Shown here piece after piece: positions 17,963 through 27,600 of a stretch of 64,000 nt of DNA. Source of the stretch: JASSUD01 sp031963225 (GTDB lineage Bacteria > Pseudomonadota > Gammaproteobacteria > Burkholderiales > Burkholderiaceae); assembly GCA_031963225.1 (NCBI GenBank), contig JASSUD010000001.1, forward strand, positions 1 to 64,000. The letters are read 5' to 3'. Under the pieces are notes generated by a model. That model was given only the letters and a program-made list of their open reading frames with translations. It ran no database searches and had not been told where the DNA came from. Each line of letters opens with the position of its first letter. The stretch's first letter is position 1. The position numbers were made by a program, and so were the translations under genes.

Positions 17963-18534
17963 GCTGTATGACCCACTCTATGCTCAGAGCGATAGAAAGT
18001 AGGGGAGCGTCCTAAAGAGGGCGCCTCTTGAGCAATGGAAGTGAAGGTGCAACTCTTCTTCGCCACGCGAGGCAACGGTTCCATTGCATAATCTTCAGAT
18101 TTTTGAACGTTTGTGCTCTCGAGGCAATATAAATGCCCTGCAATCCTAGCCATACAGCTGGCAAGATGGATACACAAAAGTCCAGATATACCAAGCAATG
18201 GCATAGTGGGGAGTGCTAATAGCGCAGCTACGGTGGCTATACCTGCCAGGATAGTAAAACCTCCCAAACTATAGCTAGCCTTTTCTGAGAAACTAGAATT
18301 AAAAGCCTTATTAGATAGAGCTTCTAATGCAGAGATAGGCAGCTCAATATGCTTCAACATTTCTGCTGCCAGGCGAGTTAACGTATGTTCATGCTCTGCC
18401 GGCATAGCTGGGTGCGCACCAAGCAAGGCAGGCTCCGTAAAAAATCCCCTCGAAACGCTGGGATTGTTTTCGCTAGAAGCGTAGGGAATGCGTTGAGCTG
18501 GCAAAGATTGAACTGGGGTAGGGGAGTCGATCAT
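17959..18534 (-). CDS. Unknown small membrane protein upstream of aroE
   Basis: The 191-residue product begins at an ATG preceded by AAGGGC. It has a disordered, Pro/Ser-rich N-terminus, an amphipathic segment and one long or two short hydrophobic helices (about residues 95-140: FTILAGIATVAALLALP and LLGISGLLCIHLASCMARIA). I know no family. It overlaps aroE by 4 bases and is probably transcribed with it. The layout of helical hairpin plus short tails resembles the genes at 16323, 55622 and 56182. Confidence 0.6.
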   Translation of the reverse strand: MIDSPTPVQSLPAQRIPYASSENNPSVSRGFFTEPALLGAHPAMPAEHEHTLTRLAAEMLKHIELPISALEALSNKAFNSSFSEKASYSLGGFTILAGIATVAALLALPTMPLLGISGLLCIHLASCMARIAGHLYCLESTNVQKSEDYAMEPLPRVAKKSCTFTSIAQEAPSLGRSPTFYRSEHRVGHTA

Positions 18535-18668
18535 CGTGTGCCCTTGTAGCTAATACCTGCATCAGGATTGAAAATAAGAAGATAGGATACATTGAATAGA
18601 ACATAGATTTCTCATGCGGAGAAGGTATTTTTTGCAGACTTTTCTGTGCAGAGCACTACAATCTATTT

Positions 18669-18962
18669 TTAGACTCTTTCAAGTACCGCATACATCAATT
18701 TTTCTATCATCTGGTCTTTTTTAGACAGTTGTTCCTCAAGAGCAGCTTGTCTTTCATCTTTTTGAGCCAGTTGCTTTTGAAGTTCCATACAAGCTTTTTC
18801 AAGCGCGAGAAACTCAGGGCTAGGGGTGCAATTCGCTAGGACTTTGTCCGGCTTGTTGTTTATCTCATTTGCTTTAGCAAAATTATGGGAGCCAAAAAAA
18901 GAGGCCATAAGTGCCGCATTACGCGAACTCTCAGCAGCAGCGTGAATTTTTGAAGAGACCAT
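18669..18962 (-). CDS. Small coiled-coil protein
   Basis: This hypothetical protein of 97 residues (115 if a TTG at 19016 is used) ends in a strongly predicted coiled coil: EFLALEKACMELQKQLAQKD, DERQAALEEQLSKKDQMIEK. I chose the ATG at 18962 because AAGGAT lies about 12 bases upstream, but neither start has a convincing site. No family is recognised. It lies between the aroE pair and the lasso exporter, all on the minus strand. Confidence 0.5.
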   Translation of the reverse strand: MVSSKIHAAAESSRNAALMASFFGSHNFAKANEINNKPDKVLANCTPSPEFLALEKACMELQKQLAQKDERQAALEEQLSKKDQMIEKLMYAVLERV

Positions 18963-19016
18963 TTTGTTTTGAAGATCCTTATAAGCGAAACGTATTGTCT
19001 TGCGGGACTGAATCAA

Positions 19017-19326
19017 TTGCTTTGTGCTTTAGCACGGCATTTTGATATCCAGGCCCGCTTTTTACATGCCGGCAATAACGCACACTACCCAGGCAGTGCC
19101 TGCAATAGCCTGCGGTAGCGCAGTGGCCATAGAGAAAAATCCTAAAATCCAGTCCGTGCATAGTGTTGCCGTGCTGGGAAAATTCTTGCTCATAGTCACA
19201 GCTTGCTATGTATCAATGCATACCTCCTTCCGTATACGGTAAACACCTTAAAAAATATAAACATCAGCTGCAAGCAGAGCGTGATTGGACATATTGAAAT
19301 CCCTCTTCGCAAAATAGCATGGGATG
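19017..19326. other. Intergenic stretch without a supported gene
   Basis: This is the 3' flank of the ABC exporter and 5' flank of the coiled-coil gene. Short open frames on the plus strand here have no ribosome-binding site and no coding character. I see no repeat or hairpin of note. Confidence 0.4.
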
Positions 19327-21126
19327 CTACTGAACAGATGCTACCTGGGTACGTTGTATCCCATTTTGCTTATGCCAAAGATCCGCATACATACCTTGTT
19401 GCGCTAACAGGCTTTGGTGGGTGCCAGATTCTGCGATAACGCCCTCTTTCAACACGAGAATTAAATCGGCATGCTTAATGGCAGCAAGCCGATGCGCAAT
19501 AACAAACCTGGTGGTGTGCTGATAATGAGTATAAAGATGCTGAAAAATGGCATTTTCAGTCTGTGCATCAAGCGCCGCCGTAGGTTCATCCAAAAGTAAT
19601 AAAGGGCTTTGCCGTAACAACGCGCGTGCAAGCGCTACTCTTTGTCGCTCGCCTCCAGATAATTTATTCCCTCGCTCCCCAATGCGTGTGTCGAGTGCCT
19701 CTTTCGCTGCCGCAATGACCGGCGCTAGCATCGAAACATGGATAGCTTGTTCAATGGCGGCACTAGATGCCTGAGGGCAAGCAAAACAGATATTTTTGAG
19801 TAAGGAGCGATCCAATAAATGGACATCCTGTGTCATATAGCTGATGGATTGGCGTAATGATGATGCAGCGAATGCTTCAATCGGTCGACCATCGATCAAT
19901 ATCTGTCCAGAATCAAGCGTATATAGCCCTAGCAGCAATTTCATCAGGGTAGATTTTCCTGCTCCGGTTGAGCCAACAACTGCGCAAAATGTCCCTGCAG
20001 GAATAGAAAAACTGGCACGATTTAAAACCGGTTTACCCCAAGCATGATGAAAACAGGCCTCTCGGAATTCAATAGAGGGTGCTTGCTTAAAGAGAATAGG
20101 ACTCATAGGCTGAAAAAGCTGGCGTATGCTCAGTTTTTCTAACAATTCCGCTAGATTAAATAAACCAAGATGCGCTTCTCGTATCGCATACCCGAAAGCG
20201 CCAAGCGGTAAGGTGAACTGCAATAGATAATTACTCAAAAGTGCAAAATCGCCGATCGTTAGCCGATGCGCCAGAATATCTCGACAAGCCATGAAGGTTA
20301 GGACCGTTAGGCCAATGCCGATAATGAGCAATTGAATCGTGCCAAATATTCCCATTTTGCGGGTAATACGCACACTCGTTTGTTCACAAGCGTGGAAAGT
20401 ATCATCCAGTTGTGCGACCTCACTGGCTTCATTTGAAAAAGCTTTGATGGTATCTGCATGGCTTAGCGCATCGATTAAGCTGGCAGAGGCATGGTCTGCT
20501 GCAGCATTGGCTTTACGCTGTAGCGCTTCACAACGCTGAACCGTCGCTGTGGTGAAACAAAGATAAGCCGATAAAAATGCTAATAAAACAGCGCAATAGA
20601 GCGCACCAAATAAAGAAAGCACCACAAAGCCAGCAAACAAGATTTCGATAAAAAGGGGCGTAATGTTCCAAAAAATTCCAAGCAGACTACTCTTGACACT
20701 CTCTTGAGCGCGCCGGATTTCATTAGCGGTGGTTCCAGTTTGGTGATCATTGAGTGCTACTGCAGGTTGAGCGAGCACTTGGCTGACATAATTGAGCGTG
20801 ATCATGCGCTTAATGCGCTCATTGATCACGACAAAGAGGTATTGATCCGCGTGGCGTAAAGCTTGTGAGAAAAACCATGCACCTCCATACCCTATGCAAA
20901 GTGCATAGGCCACCGTCATGGAAGGCGCCGAAGTAGAAAAGAGATCAATTAGGTGTTTAAGCAATATAGGGGCGGCTACATTCAAGCCAATTGCTGCGCT
21001 GGTGCAGGCAATGGCTATGATCACTTGAAGATGCGCAGACCAGGTATTGGACCATAAGCATTTCATTAGAAAAAGAAGGGTCTTCGAAGCATGGGGTGGT
21101 TCTAGTCTGCTCACACGCGTTGCCAT
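19327..21126 (-). CDS. ABC exporter (TMD-NBD half-transporter), lasso-peptide D protein
   Basis: This 599-residue protein has five or six membrane helices in the first 310 residues (for example VIIAIACTSAAIGLNVAAPI, LFIEILFAGFVVLSLFGALY) and a C-terminal ATPase with Walker A GSTGAGKSTLMKL, signature LSGGERQRVALARALL, Walker B PLLLLDEPTAALD and the H-loop in FVIAHRLAAI. The transmembrane part, with QTGTTANEIRRAQE, is of the Atm1/McjD-like exporter type. It overlaps the cyclase gene by 16 bp, and the precursor gene lies upstream on the same strand, so I assign it the exporter and self-immunity role known for lasso D proteins. A general-purpose exporter cannot be excluded from sequence alone. 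Confidence 0.88.
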   Translation of the reverse strand: MATRVSRLEPPHASKTLLFLMKCLWSNTWSAHLQVIIAIACTSAAIGLNVAAPILLKHLIDLFSTSAPSMTVAYALCIGYGGAWFFSQALRHADQYLFVVINERIKRMITLNYVSQVLAQPAVALNDHQTGTTANEIRRAQESVKSSLLGIFWNITPLFIEILFAGFVVLSLFGALYCAVLLAFLSAYLCFTTATVQRCEALQRKANAAADHASASLIDALSHADTIKAFSNEASEVAQLDDTFHACEQTSVRITRKMGIFGTIQLLIIGIGLTVLTFMACRDILAHRLTIGDFALLSNYLLQFTLPLGAFGYAIREAHLGLFNLAELLEKLSIRQLFQPMSPILFKQAPSIEFREACFHHAWGKPVLNRASFSIPAGTFCAVVGSTGAGKSTLMKLLLGLYTLDSGQILIDGRPIEAFAASSLRQSISYMTQDVHLLDRSLLKNICFACPQASSAAIEQAIHVSMLAPVIAAAKEALDTRIGERGNKLSGGERQRVALARALLRQSPLLLLDEPTAALDAQTENAIFQHLYTHYQHTTRFVIAHRLAAIKHADLILVLKEGVIAESGTHQSLLAQQGMYADLWHKQNGIQRTQVASVQ

Positions 21127-22856
21127 CCTTGAATAAAGAGTTCTACCGCAAAAATATTCAAAATATCCATAAAGTAACCATTGTGCCCTTTACTGCTTTC
21201 TCGAATAGCTGTGTGGGTTTGTGCCACATCAATATACCCTGACTTTGCAAGAAATCCTTCCAAGCAGAGTTCCATCACATAGTCTTTGTGTTGACGAATG
21301 CCAAGTAGATTAATACCGGTTGTTTCCCCTTTATTACGCCGCCAAAGATGTGGATAGCCCGTTGCTTCAGAGACCGCTTTTCTCAAAAGGATGCGATTAT
21401 GGGCGTCCTCAAAGTGCGCATAACTGGGTGTAGAAAGCGCCATTTCGACCATGGGTTGACACAAAAAAGGGTAATGTGTGAATGTCTTGAAAGGGTAGGC
21501 TGGCGACCGAACATCATCAAGCGATAAAAAAGCTAAAAAGAGTTGATACCACTTGCCCGGCAAATGATGTTTCGTTTTTTGGATAAAGGGATGTAAATGC
21601 GATCGGCCATCGATGGGCTGCTGGCGAGCTGCCTTAGAGAAAAGTGTAAAGTTGCCTGCTATATGGTGAAAGGGATCTGAGGAGAACAATGACTGCACTG
21701 CTCGCTGCGCCACCTGAAAAAGTGGGGCCCTACGCATCAATGCCAACCCCATTGCTATACGCTTGAGTTGCCGCCAGCGCAAAGTGAGTAAAGCATCTGC
21801 CAGTGCGCTATAAGGCGGAGGAGCCAGAAAGAGTGAATCTCCACCATGCCCATTGATAAGCAGTGTGTTCTCCGCCTCATCTAGTCGATTAGCAATGGAT
21901 TGCTGAAACCCCAATAGACAATATCTAAGATGCGGCTTTGCCACTCGCGGAATATCTTGCAGTGGTGCGAATGACAACACTTGCGTATCGATTTCATACA
22001 GACGTGCATGCGCGTATTGTGCGACGTTTCGAGCGTGCTCTAGTTCATTAGAAGACGCGACATGACTATTGTAATAGTGTGCACAGTTCAATGGCCCTGA
22101 GGATATCGCACGCAAAGCCAGCAAAATGGAACTAGACTCCAAACCGCCGGATAACTCCAGCACAGGTTGGTCGTTAGGAGGCAGGTGCAGGCTAAGATAA
22201 TTTTTGAGAATATCGAACGGATTGTGTGATGCGCTCTGAGTAGGATGTGCAAGCGGATCCCAAACGGGTGTCATTTTCGGTTTTTGCCCCGGCGAATACG
22301 CAACTACACAACCTGCTGGAACCTCGGAGATAGAATCAAAAGGCAGTGTGCCGTTTTGAACCGTCCCAGTGCGCAACCATGTACTGAAAAAAGCGGTATT
22401 CCATCCTGGACGTTCGCCCCGCTCGCTCAACGCCTGATGCAGGCAGGTAATCGTATCTGAGAACCACAAGCCATGCTGCGCTGACCAAGACCAATACACG
22501 GTCCACTGACTACTAGGATCGCTGCAACAGATAAATTGCTTGGCAGCTTTGTCAAAACATATAAATAAATACTTCCCCCAAAAGTGGGCAGTTAACCGCT
22601 CTGGACCTTTTAAAGCAATTTCATATAAATCTGCCTCGCACAGAGGGACATTATCAACTTTAGAAAACGCATCGCCATAAAGACAATAAAAGTACGACTC
22701 CCTCTCTCCCTGTATGACATGCGTACTGTGGTAGGAATCTTTCTCCTGCCACAATGCACCCGCAACCTGATTAGCCTTATCACGTATGATTTGCCAATGT
22801 CGGTTATCGGTTAAATAAGCTTGTGAATGTGGATAAGCGACGCCAACTATTGCCAT
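21111..22856 (-). CDS. Asparagine-synthetase-like lasso cyclase (C protein)
   Basis: This 581-residue protein has an N-terminal glutamine-amidotransferase-like half without the catalytic N-terminal cysteine (it starts MAIVGVAYP) and a C-terminal synthetase half with the ATP-binding SGGLESSSILLALR. Lasso cyclases of this type adenylate the side-chain carboxylate of Asp or Glu in the core and close the macrolactam ring with the N-terminal amine. LESSS replaces the common LDSSS; Glu at this place occurs in the family. HSSxG-like core elements, GHGGDSLFLAPPP, and a late KETG-like RRNKGETTGINLLG segment are present. Together with the adjacent exporter and precursor this identifies a lasso-peptide locus. 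Confidence 0.88.
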   Translation of the reverse strand: MAIVGVAYPHSQAYLTDNRHWQIIRDKANQVAGALWQEKDSYHSTHVIQGERESYFYCLYGDAFSKVDNVPLCEADLYEIALKGPERLTAHFWGKYLFICFDKAAKQFICCSDPSSQWTVYWSWSAQHGLWFSDTITCLHQALSERGERPGWNTAFFSTWLRTGTVQNGTLPFDSISEVPAGCVVAYSPGQKPKMTPVWDPLAHPTQSASHNPFDILKNYLSLHLPPNDQPVLELSGGLESSSILLALRAISSGPLNCAHYYNSHVASSNELEHARNVAQYAHARLYEIDTQVLSFAPLQDIPRVAKPHLRYCLLGFQQSIANRLDEAENTLLINGHGGDSLFLAPPPYSALADALLTLRWRQLKRIAMGLALMRRAPLFQVAQRAVQSLFSSDPFHHIAGNFTLFSKAARQQPIDGRSHLHPFIQKTKHHLPGKWYQLFLAFLSLDDVRSPAYPFKTFTHYPFLCQPMVEMALSTPSYAHFEDAHNRILLRKAVSEATGYPHLWRRNKGETTGINLLGIRQHKDYVMELCLEGFLAKSGYIDVAQTHTAIRESSKGHNGYFMDILNIFAVELFIQGWQRV

Positions 22857-23109
22857 AAGGAAGATCTAATAAAGGGGTTGGAAACTCTAAAATGACCGCT
22901 CATTCTTCTCTTCTGCGCGGGCTATCGCCAAAACGATACCTTGTTGCTTACGACTGTTAGCTGACTACCCTCTGTTTGCCGCGTAGGGTAAGCCAACATA
23001 ACACCAACCAAGAGCTCCATCTCTTTTACTATCTAGGATTTTGTGCTCCCAAAATAGAGCCGAGGTGAAGCCTGCTTGCTTGGTGCTACGTTAGATACTT
23101 ATTTAGTTT
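22857..23109 (-). other. Gap where the lasso B gene would be expected; no intact ORF
   Basis: Between precursor and cyclase there are only 253 bp, too short for an intact B gene (usually about 140-150 codons in proteobacteria). All three minus-strand frames contain stops. One frame reads RWSSWLVLCWLTLRGKQ, which faintly recalls the C-x-x-R-S-L-x-L helix of McjB-like transglutaminase-fold peptidases; this resemblance is weak and may be chance. Confidence 0.4.
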
Positions 23110-23247
23110 TTATACATCATCATATTTACCAAAGCCGGCTTCATTCTTCTCGCCAACAGCCCCCAAGGTCATTTCGGAAGCACAAAATTCTGTCAGGAAT
23201 TCATCTTCTGATTGGAAATTGGTATTAAGGTCTTTAGTGTTTTTCAT
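23110..23247 (-). CDS. Lasso-peptide precursor (A), 45 residues
   Basis: An ATG at 23247 follows AGGA (7-8 bases upstream). The 45-residue product has an acidic 28-residue leader ending ...SEMTL and a core GAVGEKNEAGFGKYDDV. The leader has Thr at -2, the residue lasso maturation enzymes recognise; the core starts with Gly and has Glu at position 8, giving an 8-residue Gly1-Glu8 macrolactam ring. By my calculation the matured peptide is 1736.80 Da monoisotopic (17 residues minus the ring-closure water), [M+H]+ 1737.81. It lies upstream of the cyclase and exporter on the same strand. Lasso peptides (burhizin, mycetohabins) are known from related endofungal Mycetohabitans; this core does not match one I can recall. 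Confidence 0.85.
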   Translation of the reverse strand: MKNTKDLNTNFQSEDEFLTEFCASEMTLGAVGEKNEAGFGKYDDV

Positions 23248-23561
23248 ATTGTTTCCTAGTATGTAAAATCACAATGGAAGCGTTCGCAGAACACGCGAGC
23301 AGCTGAACTCCGCACACGATTAGGTGCGATAATTCAAATTTATACTAATCAGTGTCGAAACTATTTGCATAAGGTAACGACCTTGTTTTTTGCGCACACG
23401 CTCAACTTAGATATCTGTCAAGTAATCAAGCAGCAATAAATACGGTCTAAGCATTAAATTTTAATTTTTTTAACGGATGATGTGCATTGTTTCGGCTCAG
23501 GAAATAGATAAACAGGAAAGCACCCGTGCGTTTGTTGCCATAACACGGTGGATGATTTTTG
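23248..23561. other. Upstream region of the lasso precursor
   Basis: AT-rich intergenic DNA between the precursor (minus strand) and the small gene at 23562 (plus strand). It should hold both divergent promoters. I cannot point to convincing -35/-10 pairs and see no repeats. Confidence 0.35.
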
Positions 23562-23783
23562 ATGGCGAAATATAATAATAAGTGGCCGACGGGTTTATTA
23601 GCTTGGTTCATCACTGATTTTTTAATAGCGCTGCTTGACGTGCAGCCGCCATATCAGATCAATGATATTAAAATGTTGAAAGAAAAGGTGTTTTCCGTTG
23701 CATTGAGGAAAAATGTAGAGAAAAAAATACAAATTCTAAAAGACTCAGCTGCAAAAGAACGTGATGACGATATTCGTAATTAA
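23562..23783 (+). CDS. Small unknown protein (73 aa)
   Basis: The frame from ATG 23562 encodes MAKYNNKWPTGLLAWFITDF, one hydrophobic segment (GLLAWFITDFLIALLDV) and a charged helical tail (KNVEKKIQILKDSAAKERDD). No ribosome-binding site stands out and no family is recognised. It may be a fragment of a larger gene. A REP unit starts 24 bases after the stop. Confidence 0.35.
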   Translation: MAKYNNKWPTGLLAWFITDFLIALLDVQPPYQINDIKMLKEKVFSVALRKNVEKKIQILKDSAAKERDDDIRN

Positions 23784-23806
23784 CATGATCAAGCTATTGA
23801 TAAGCG

Positions 23807-23845
23807 GTAGGTTGGTGGTAAGGCACGAAGCCCAACATGCGTACC
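23807..23845 (+). repeat. REP unit, forward
   Basis: GTAGGTTGGTGGTAAGGCAC followed by GAAGCCCAACATGCGTACC; a solitary, slightly diverged member of the GTAG-REP family. Confidence 0.8.
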
Positions 23846-24089
23846 CATTCGCGCGCAGTGAAAAATAGGAAATATCTCAAAATCATCTGAATTTTTTAAA
23901 TTTTGGACGTAGTAAAATTAAGAAATTACGCGCTGAAATTACAGAGACTTGGTGTGCTCGCTCAGCTTGATAAAGCTGCAAAAAAGCGCTGAAGGCCTTG
24001 CCACTCAACGTTTTTCTCTAGTTAAAAGTGCTGCGCATGCCAAGAAAATTATCTTATTAACTGATGTTACGCACGCATTCAAAAAGACT

Positions 24090-24130
24090 GTGGTGTGCAT
24101 GTTGGGGTTCCTCTGTCACCACCAACCTAC
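24090..24130 (-). repeat. REP unit, reverse
   Basis: Reverse-strand member of the GTAG-REP family (CATGTTGGGGTTCCTC then CACCACCAACCTAC). It pairs back-to-back with the forward unit starting at 24139. Confidence 0.85.
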
Positions 24131-24138
24131 GCGTCAAT

Positions 24139-24312
24139 GTAGGTTGGTGGTGAGGTACGAACCCCATGCGCGCTAACTTAAGCCAAAGACCAGAACATAT
24201 TGTCGCTAAACTGTACAAAAAGTTAAGCGAAAAAAGGGGATTTTTTCCATGAACAGGCTATCTTTTGGCTTAAGTTAGCGCGCATGGGTACGAACCCCAA
24301 CATGCATACCAC
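24139..24312 (+). repeat. REP unit, forward, split by MITE copy 2
   Basis: The left part (24139-24162, GTAGGTTGGTGGTGAGGTAC start) and right part (24289-24312) make one REP once the 126-bp insertion and one copy of TACGAAC are removed. Confidence 0.88.
24163..24288 (+). mobile_element. 126-bp MITE, copy 2, with 7-bp target duplication
   Basis: Same element as at 13414 (starts CCCATGCGCGCTAACTTAAG, ends with the inverse). It is flanked by TACGAAC at 24156-24162 and 24289-24295. The flank differs in its first base from the other copies, so it records an independent insertion. Confidence 0.92.
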
Positions 24313-24423
24313 TTACTTTTAATCTTTGCGCTCTGCCGATCAATAACTCGCCGTTCTACAGCATGCGTAACATCAGTTATTAAAATTTAGAAATAGCAAA
24401 AAACACAACGCCCCATAAAAATG

Positions 24424-24496
24424 ATGCATTCATAAAAAGCCCCCATCGAAGTTAGGCATAGCATGCAACTTCGATGGGGGCTTTTTATGAATGCAT
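24424..24496. terminator. Perfect 30-bp hairpin with 13-base loop
   Basis: The left arm 24424-24453 and right arm 24467-24496 are exact inverse complements, with a GC core (GCCCCCATCGAAGTT) and A/T runs at the foot (AAAAAG/CTTTTT). It could be a bidirectional terminator, a double-stranded RNA source or a MITE-like palindrome. It lies about 190 bp upstream of the NACHT gene. Confidence 0.7.
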
Positions 24497-24682
24497 ATAG
24501 CGCGCAATGCAGGCTACCAGCATCTAAGATGGCTTGGTGCTACCAGGCTCACACAACAGCATGGCAGCGGGTTGCTGATTGCTTGATTATTATTAAAACG
24601 GATTCTTAATATTTTTTGAAGATGCACACCGTTGGCACGGTGTATATCTGCTGCAAAAAAATAGACAATAAAAGGAAATAAA

Positions 24683-27600
24683 ATGCTGACAGGTACATTT
24701 GCTGCAAAGACAAAATCACAAGGTGTATCTCGACAGCAAGACACCAGCCATTACCCTGCCACAGTAAAAGTAGAAACCTTGCTGCAGTATGCGGATGCAA
24801 TGCGTGCCAATAATATTGTGCTAGCAACCCAATACGCAAAAGATGCATTGGATTGCGCCCGGTCGCTGCCCCAGAGCTCTCAGGCTGCGCTAGAGGCGAT
24901 CTATACACGGTATAGCGATTTATTCCAAAGGCTAAACTTACCTCAACCAACTGCTTCTGCATCCTCCTCTTCGAGCGGTACCCCTGCAGTCTCTAGACCA
25001 AAGCGCGACCCAGCGAGAGCAAAAGTATCTGCGGCGCCCACAGACCATATAGCTTCTACTAGCCACTCAGCAAAGCCTAGCGACCTAAAAAAACAGCCTC
25101 CCCCTTTTTCTGCTCTCCCTGAGAAATACGCTACGCTGCCGCCTCCTTACCTAGCTAAAATGCCCACCGTAGCATCAGCTGCTTTAAGCAAAGGGCAGCG
25201 GTATCTTGGTAAAGGCGACGCCTATGTTTTACACGGTGAATTTGATAAAGCGCGCAGCGCCTATATGCAAGCCGCTATTTATGCCGATACGAAAGCGCAA
25301 GCACATCAAAAATTACGTACTTTACCCACCCAAGCAGAACCTCTAACCGATATATCGGTCACTTCTCGCCTATTAGGGGACTGGTTTAAAAATACGCGCG
25401 CACAGGTAATAAACCACTTTAAGCAATATGAACAAGAAAGAGGGGTACCTCATTGCTTTGACTTAGATACTTCGATTTTCAAAGCGCAGACAGCCTCTTA
25501 CAGTGAAGCCCATTCGCTGTCTGATATTAAAAATATGCAGCAGGTAGCGCAATGCTACAACGCACTCCTACTTCCTGCACACCCAGAAAAATTACGGCTC
25601 CAAAGTGAGGTATATGCAATAGCACGCCATGCTATTCAAGCCTTTAGTACATCGACCTTACATGACGCCAGCGAAGTAGCCGAAATTATCCATATAGGCG
25701 CGCTAGCCGATCCTGGCCTATATTTCGCTCTAGCCAATAGCATGGCAAATGCATTGGATCCAGTTAAAAATCCCATTATGAATAACTGGGTTGCACAAGG
25801 CCTAGCTGTAGCCATTCGTAACTATCCATTTGAAATATATCGCAATGCTTCTGGCTTAGAAAATCTACGCAGGCTGATCGATATTATTCCACCACTCTAT
25901 GCACGCCTACACCATACTCATATAGAAAAAAATGCGACCCAGTTACAAATAGCCCTCGCTCCGTTAACTGAATTATTTGATCTTCTAGTGCTAGCAGGAG
26001 TCAGCGGCATCGATAAAATGCTGCATACGAATCTAGATAAATTATTAGATACCCTAATTGAATATGCAGACCGCAGCTCTGCCTATGATGCACTCGGCCA
26101 TCAAGCACGCTACACTCAACAAGCACTGGCGCATATTGGAAATAATGAAACACTGAAAGAAGCCGTTGCAGGGGGTACGTTTCAATTAGGCGTGGCAATA
26201 TCTACTTTAGTAAGTGGCATTATTAAACTAGATCCCAGTAACTTACCTAAGATCTATCAAAATATAAAAGCACTCATACCTGGCACACTCGCAGATCCTT
26301 GGTATATGGCAGCGCGCTATGCCGAAGCATTAGTAAAAACACAAGAATGGACGCTTTTTGAGCTATTTGTTAGAAAAAATGAATACGCAACCCATCCCCA
26401 TTTCTTAAGGAAAATCTGCCTATTATTAGAAGAAATAGCACTCACACACCCAAAGGCTAGTGACGGCGCTCAACGCTTATTGACTGAAATCCAAGATACA
26501 AAATACTGGGGCAATAATAAAACCGTGCAAAACAGCGCCACCCAAGCGCTGATGCGAGTACAAAAACACCTAATACACTCCTTGCAATCCCAACAGGAGG
26601 CGAGGGTACCTACGGCTATGCTGGCGGTATGGGATGCATTTTGGAAAACCCCCTCCACCAATTTATTTTTGACACAAGCCAAATCTGCCCAGCAACAGCT
26701 CCAAAACCTACAACAAAAAGCGCCTTCTACCCAATCTGCGCTGAACGCAACCCAGCTAAAAAACATCCACGCGCAACATTTACAAAGCGCGGGCGACATT
26801 CAAGAAGCACAAGCGCTATATGTTCCACTACAAGGCTATACCCAAGGGCAAACCGCGCAAGCACAAGATTTGCAAGTATTAGTAGAAACGTTTTTTAAAT
26901 CCAACAAAAAAGTACTACTACTATTAGGCGCAGCAGGAACCGGCAAATCCACCTTCAATCGCTACCTAGCCCAAAAAAAACTAGAAGCACACACCGAACT
27001 CCAGGACCCAAACCAACCCTTAGTCATATTTATTGAATTAAGAAACAGCAAAGACCCCCATCGAGACGCCATTAAAAGCTTCCTAAAAGGGCAGGGCTTC
27101 ACTTCCAAACAAATTCAACAACTACGCACCCAGCAACGCTGCATCTTTATTTTTGATGGCTACGACGAAATCAAAGAGCGCAATCGTAATTTCTACGCAC
27201 TCAATGATTTAGCCTCCTGGCCCAACGCCCAATTCATCATAACCAGCCGCCCCGAATACCTAGGAATAGGCTACCAACAATATTTTCACCCCGCAGGCAG
27301 CCCTGAGCTCTTGCAAGAATGCACCATCGCACCACTTTCCAAAGCCAGCCAAGCAAGCTACATCGAAAAATACATCGCCCACCACGCTAGCGCATGGAAA
27401 CTAGATCAATACCAAGAAGCCTTAGCACAACTAGACGCACTAGAAAAAGAACTAGATCGCCCCGTCGTGCTACGCATGATCCTGCAAGTCTTGCCGCAAC
27501 TCAACGCCTCATCTAAGCTAACGCTAGGGCAAGTATATGAAGCCTACCTAACACAATGGTGGGAACGCGCCCATGCCCGCCTAGCTCAAGTTGGCCTCAC

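Noticed and set aside
19042..19439. Two overlapping plus-strand frames between the coiled-coil gene and the ABC exporter
   Set aside because: No ribosome-binding site, no coding character, and the second runs into the antisense of the exporter.
19327..21126. Exporter as a plain MsbA or heavy-metal transporter
   Set aside because: The 16-bp overlap with a lasso-type cyclase and the nearby precursor favour a lasso D protein, though sequence alone does not exclude the other role.
24606..24962. Minus-strand frame of about 118 codons across the start of the NACHT gene
   Set aside because: It lies antisense to a well-supported start region and its translation looks like random hydrophobic sequence.
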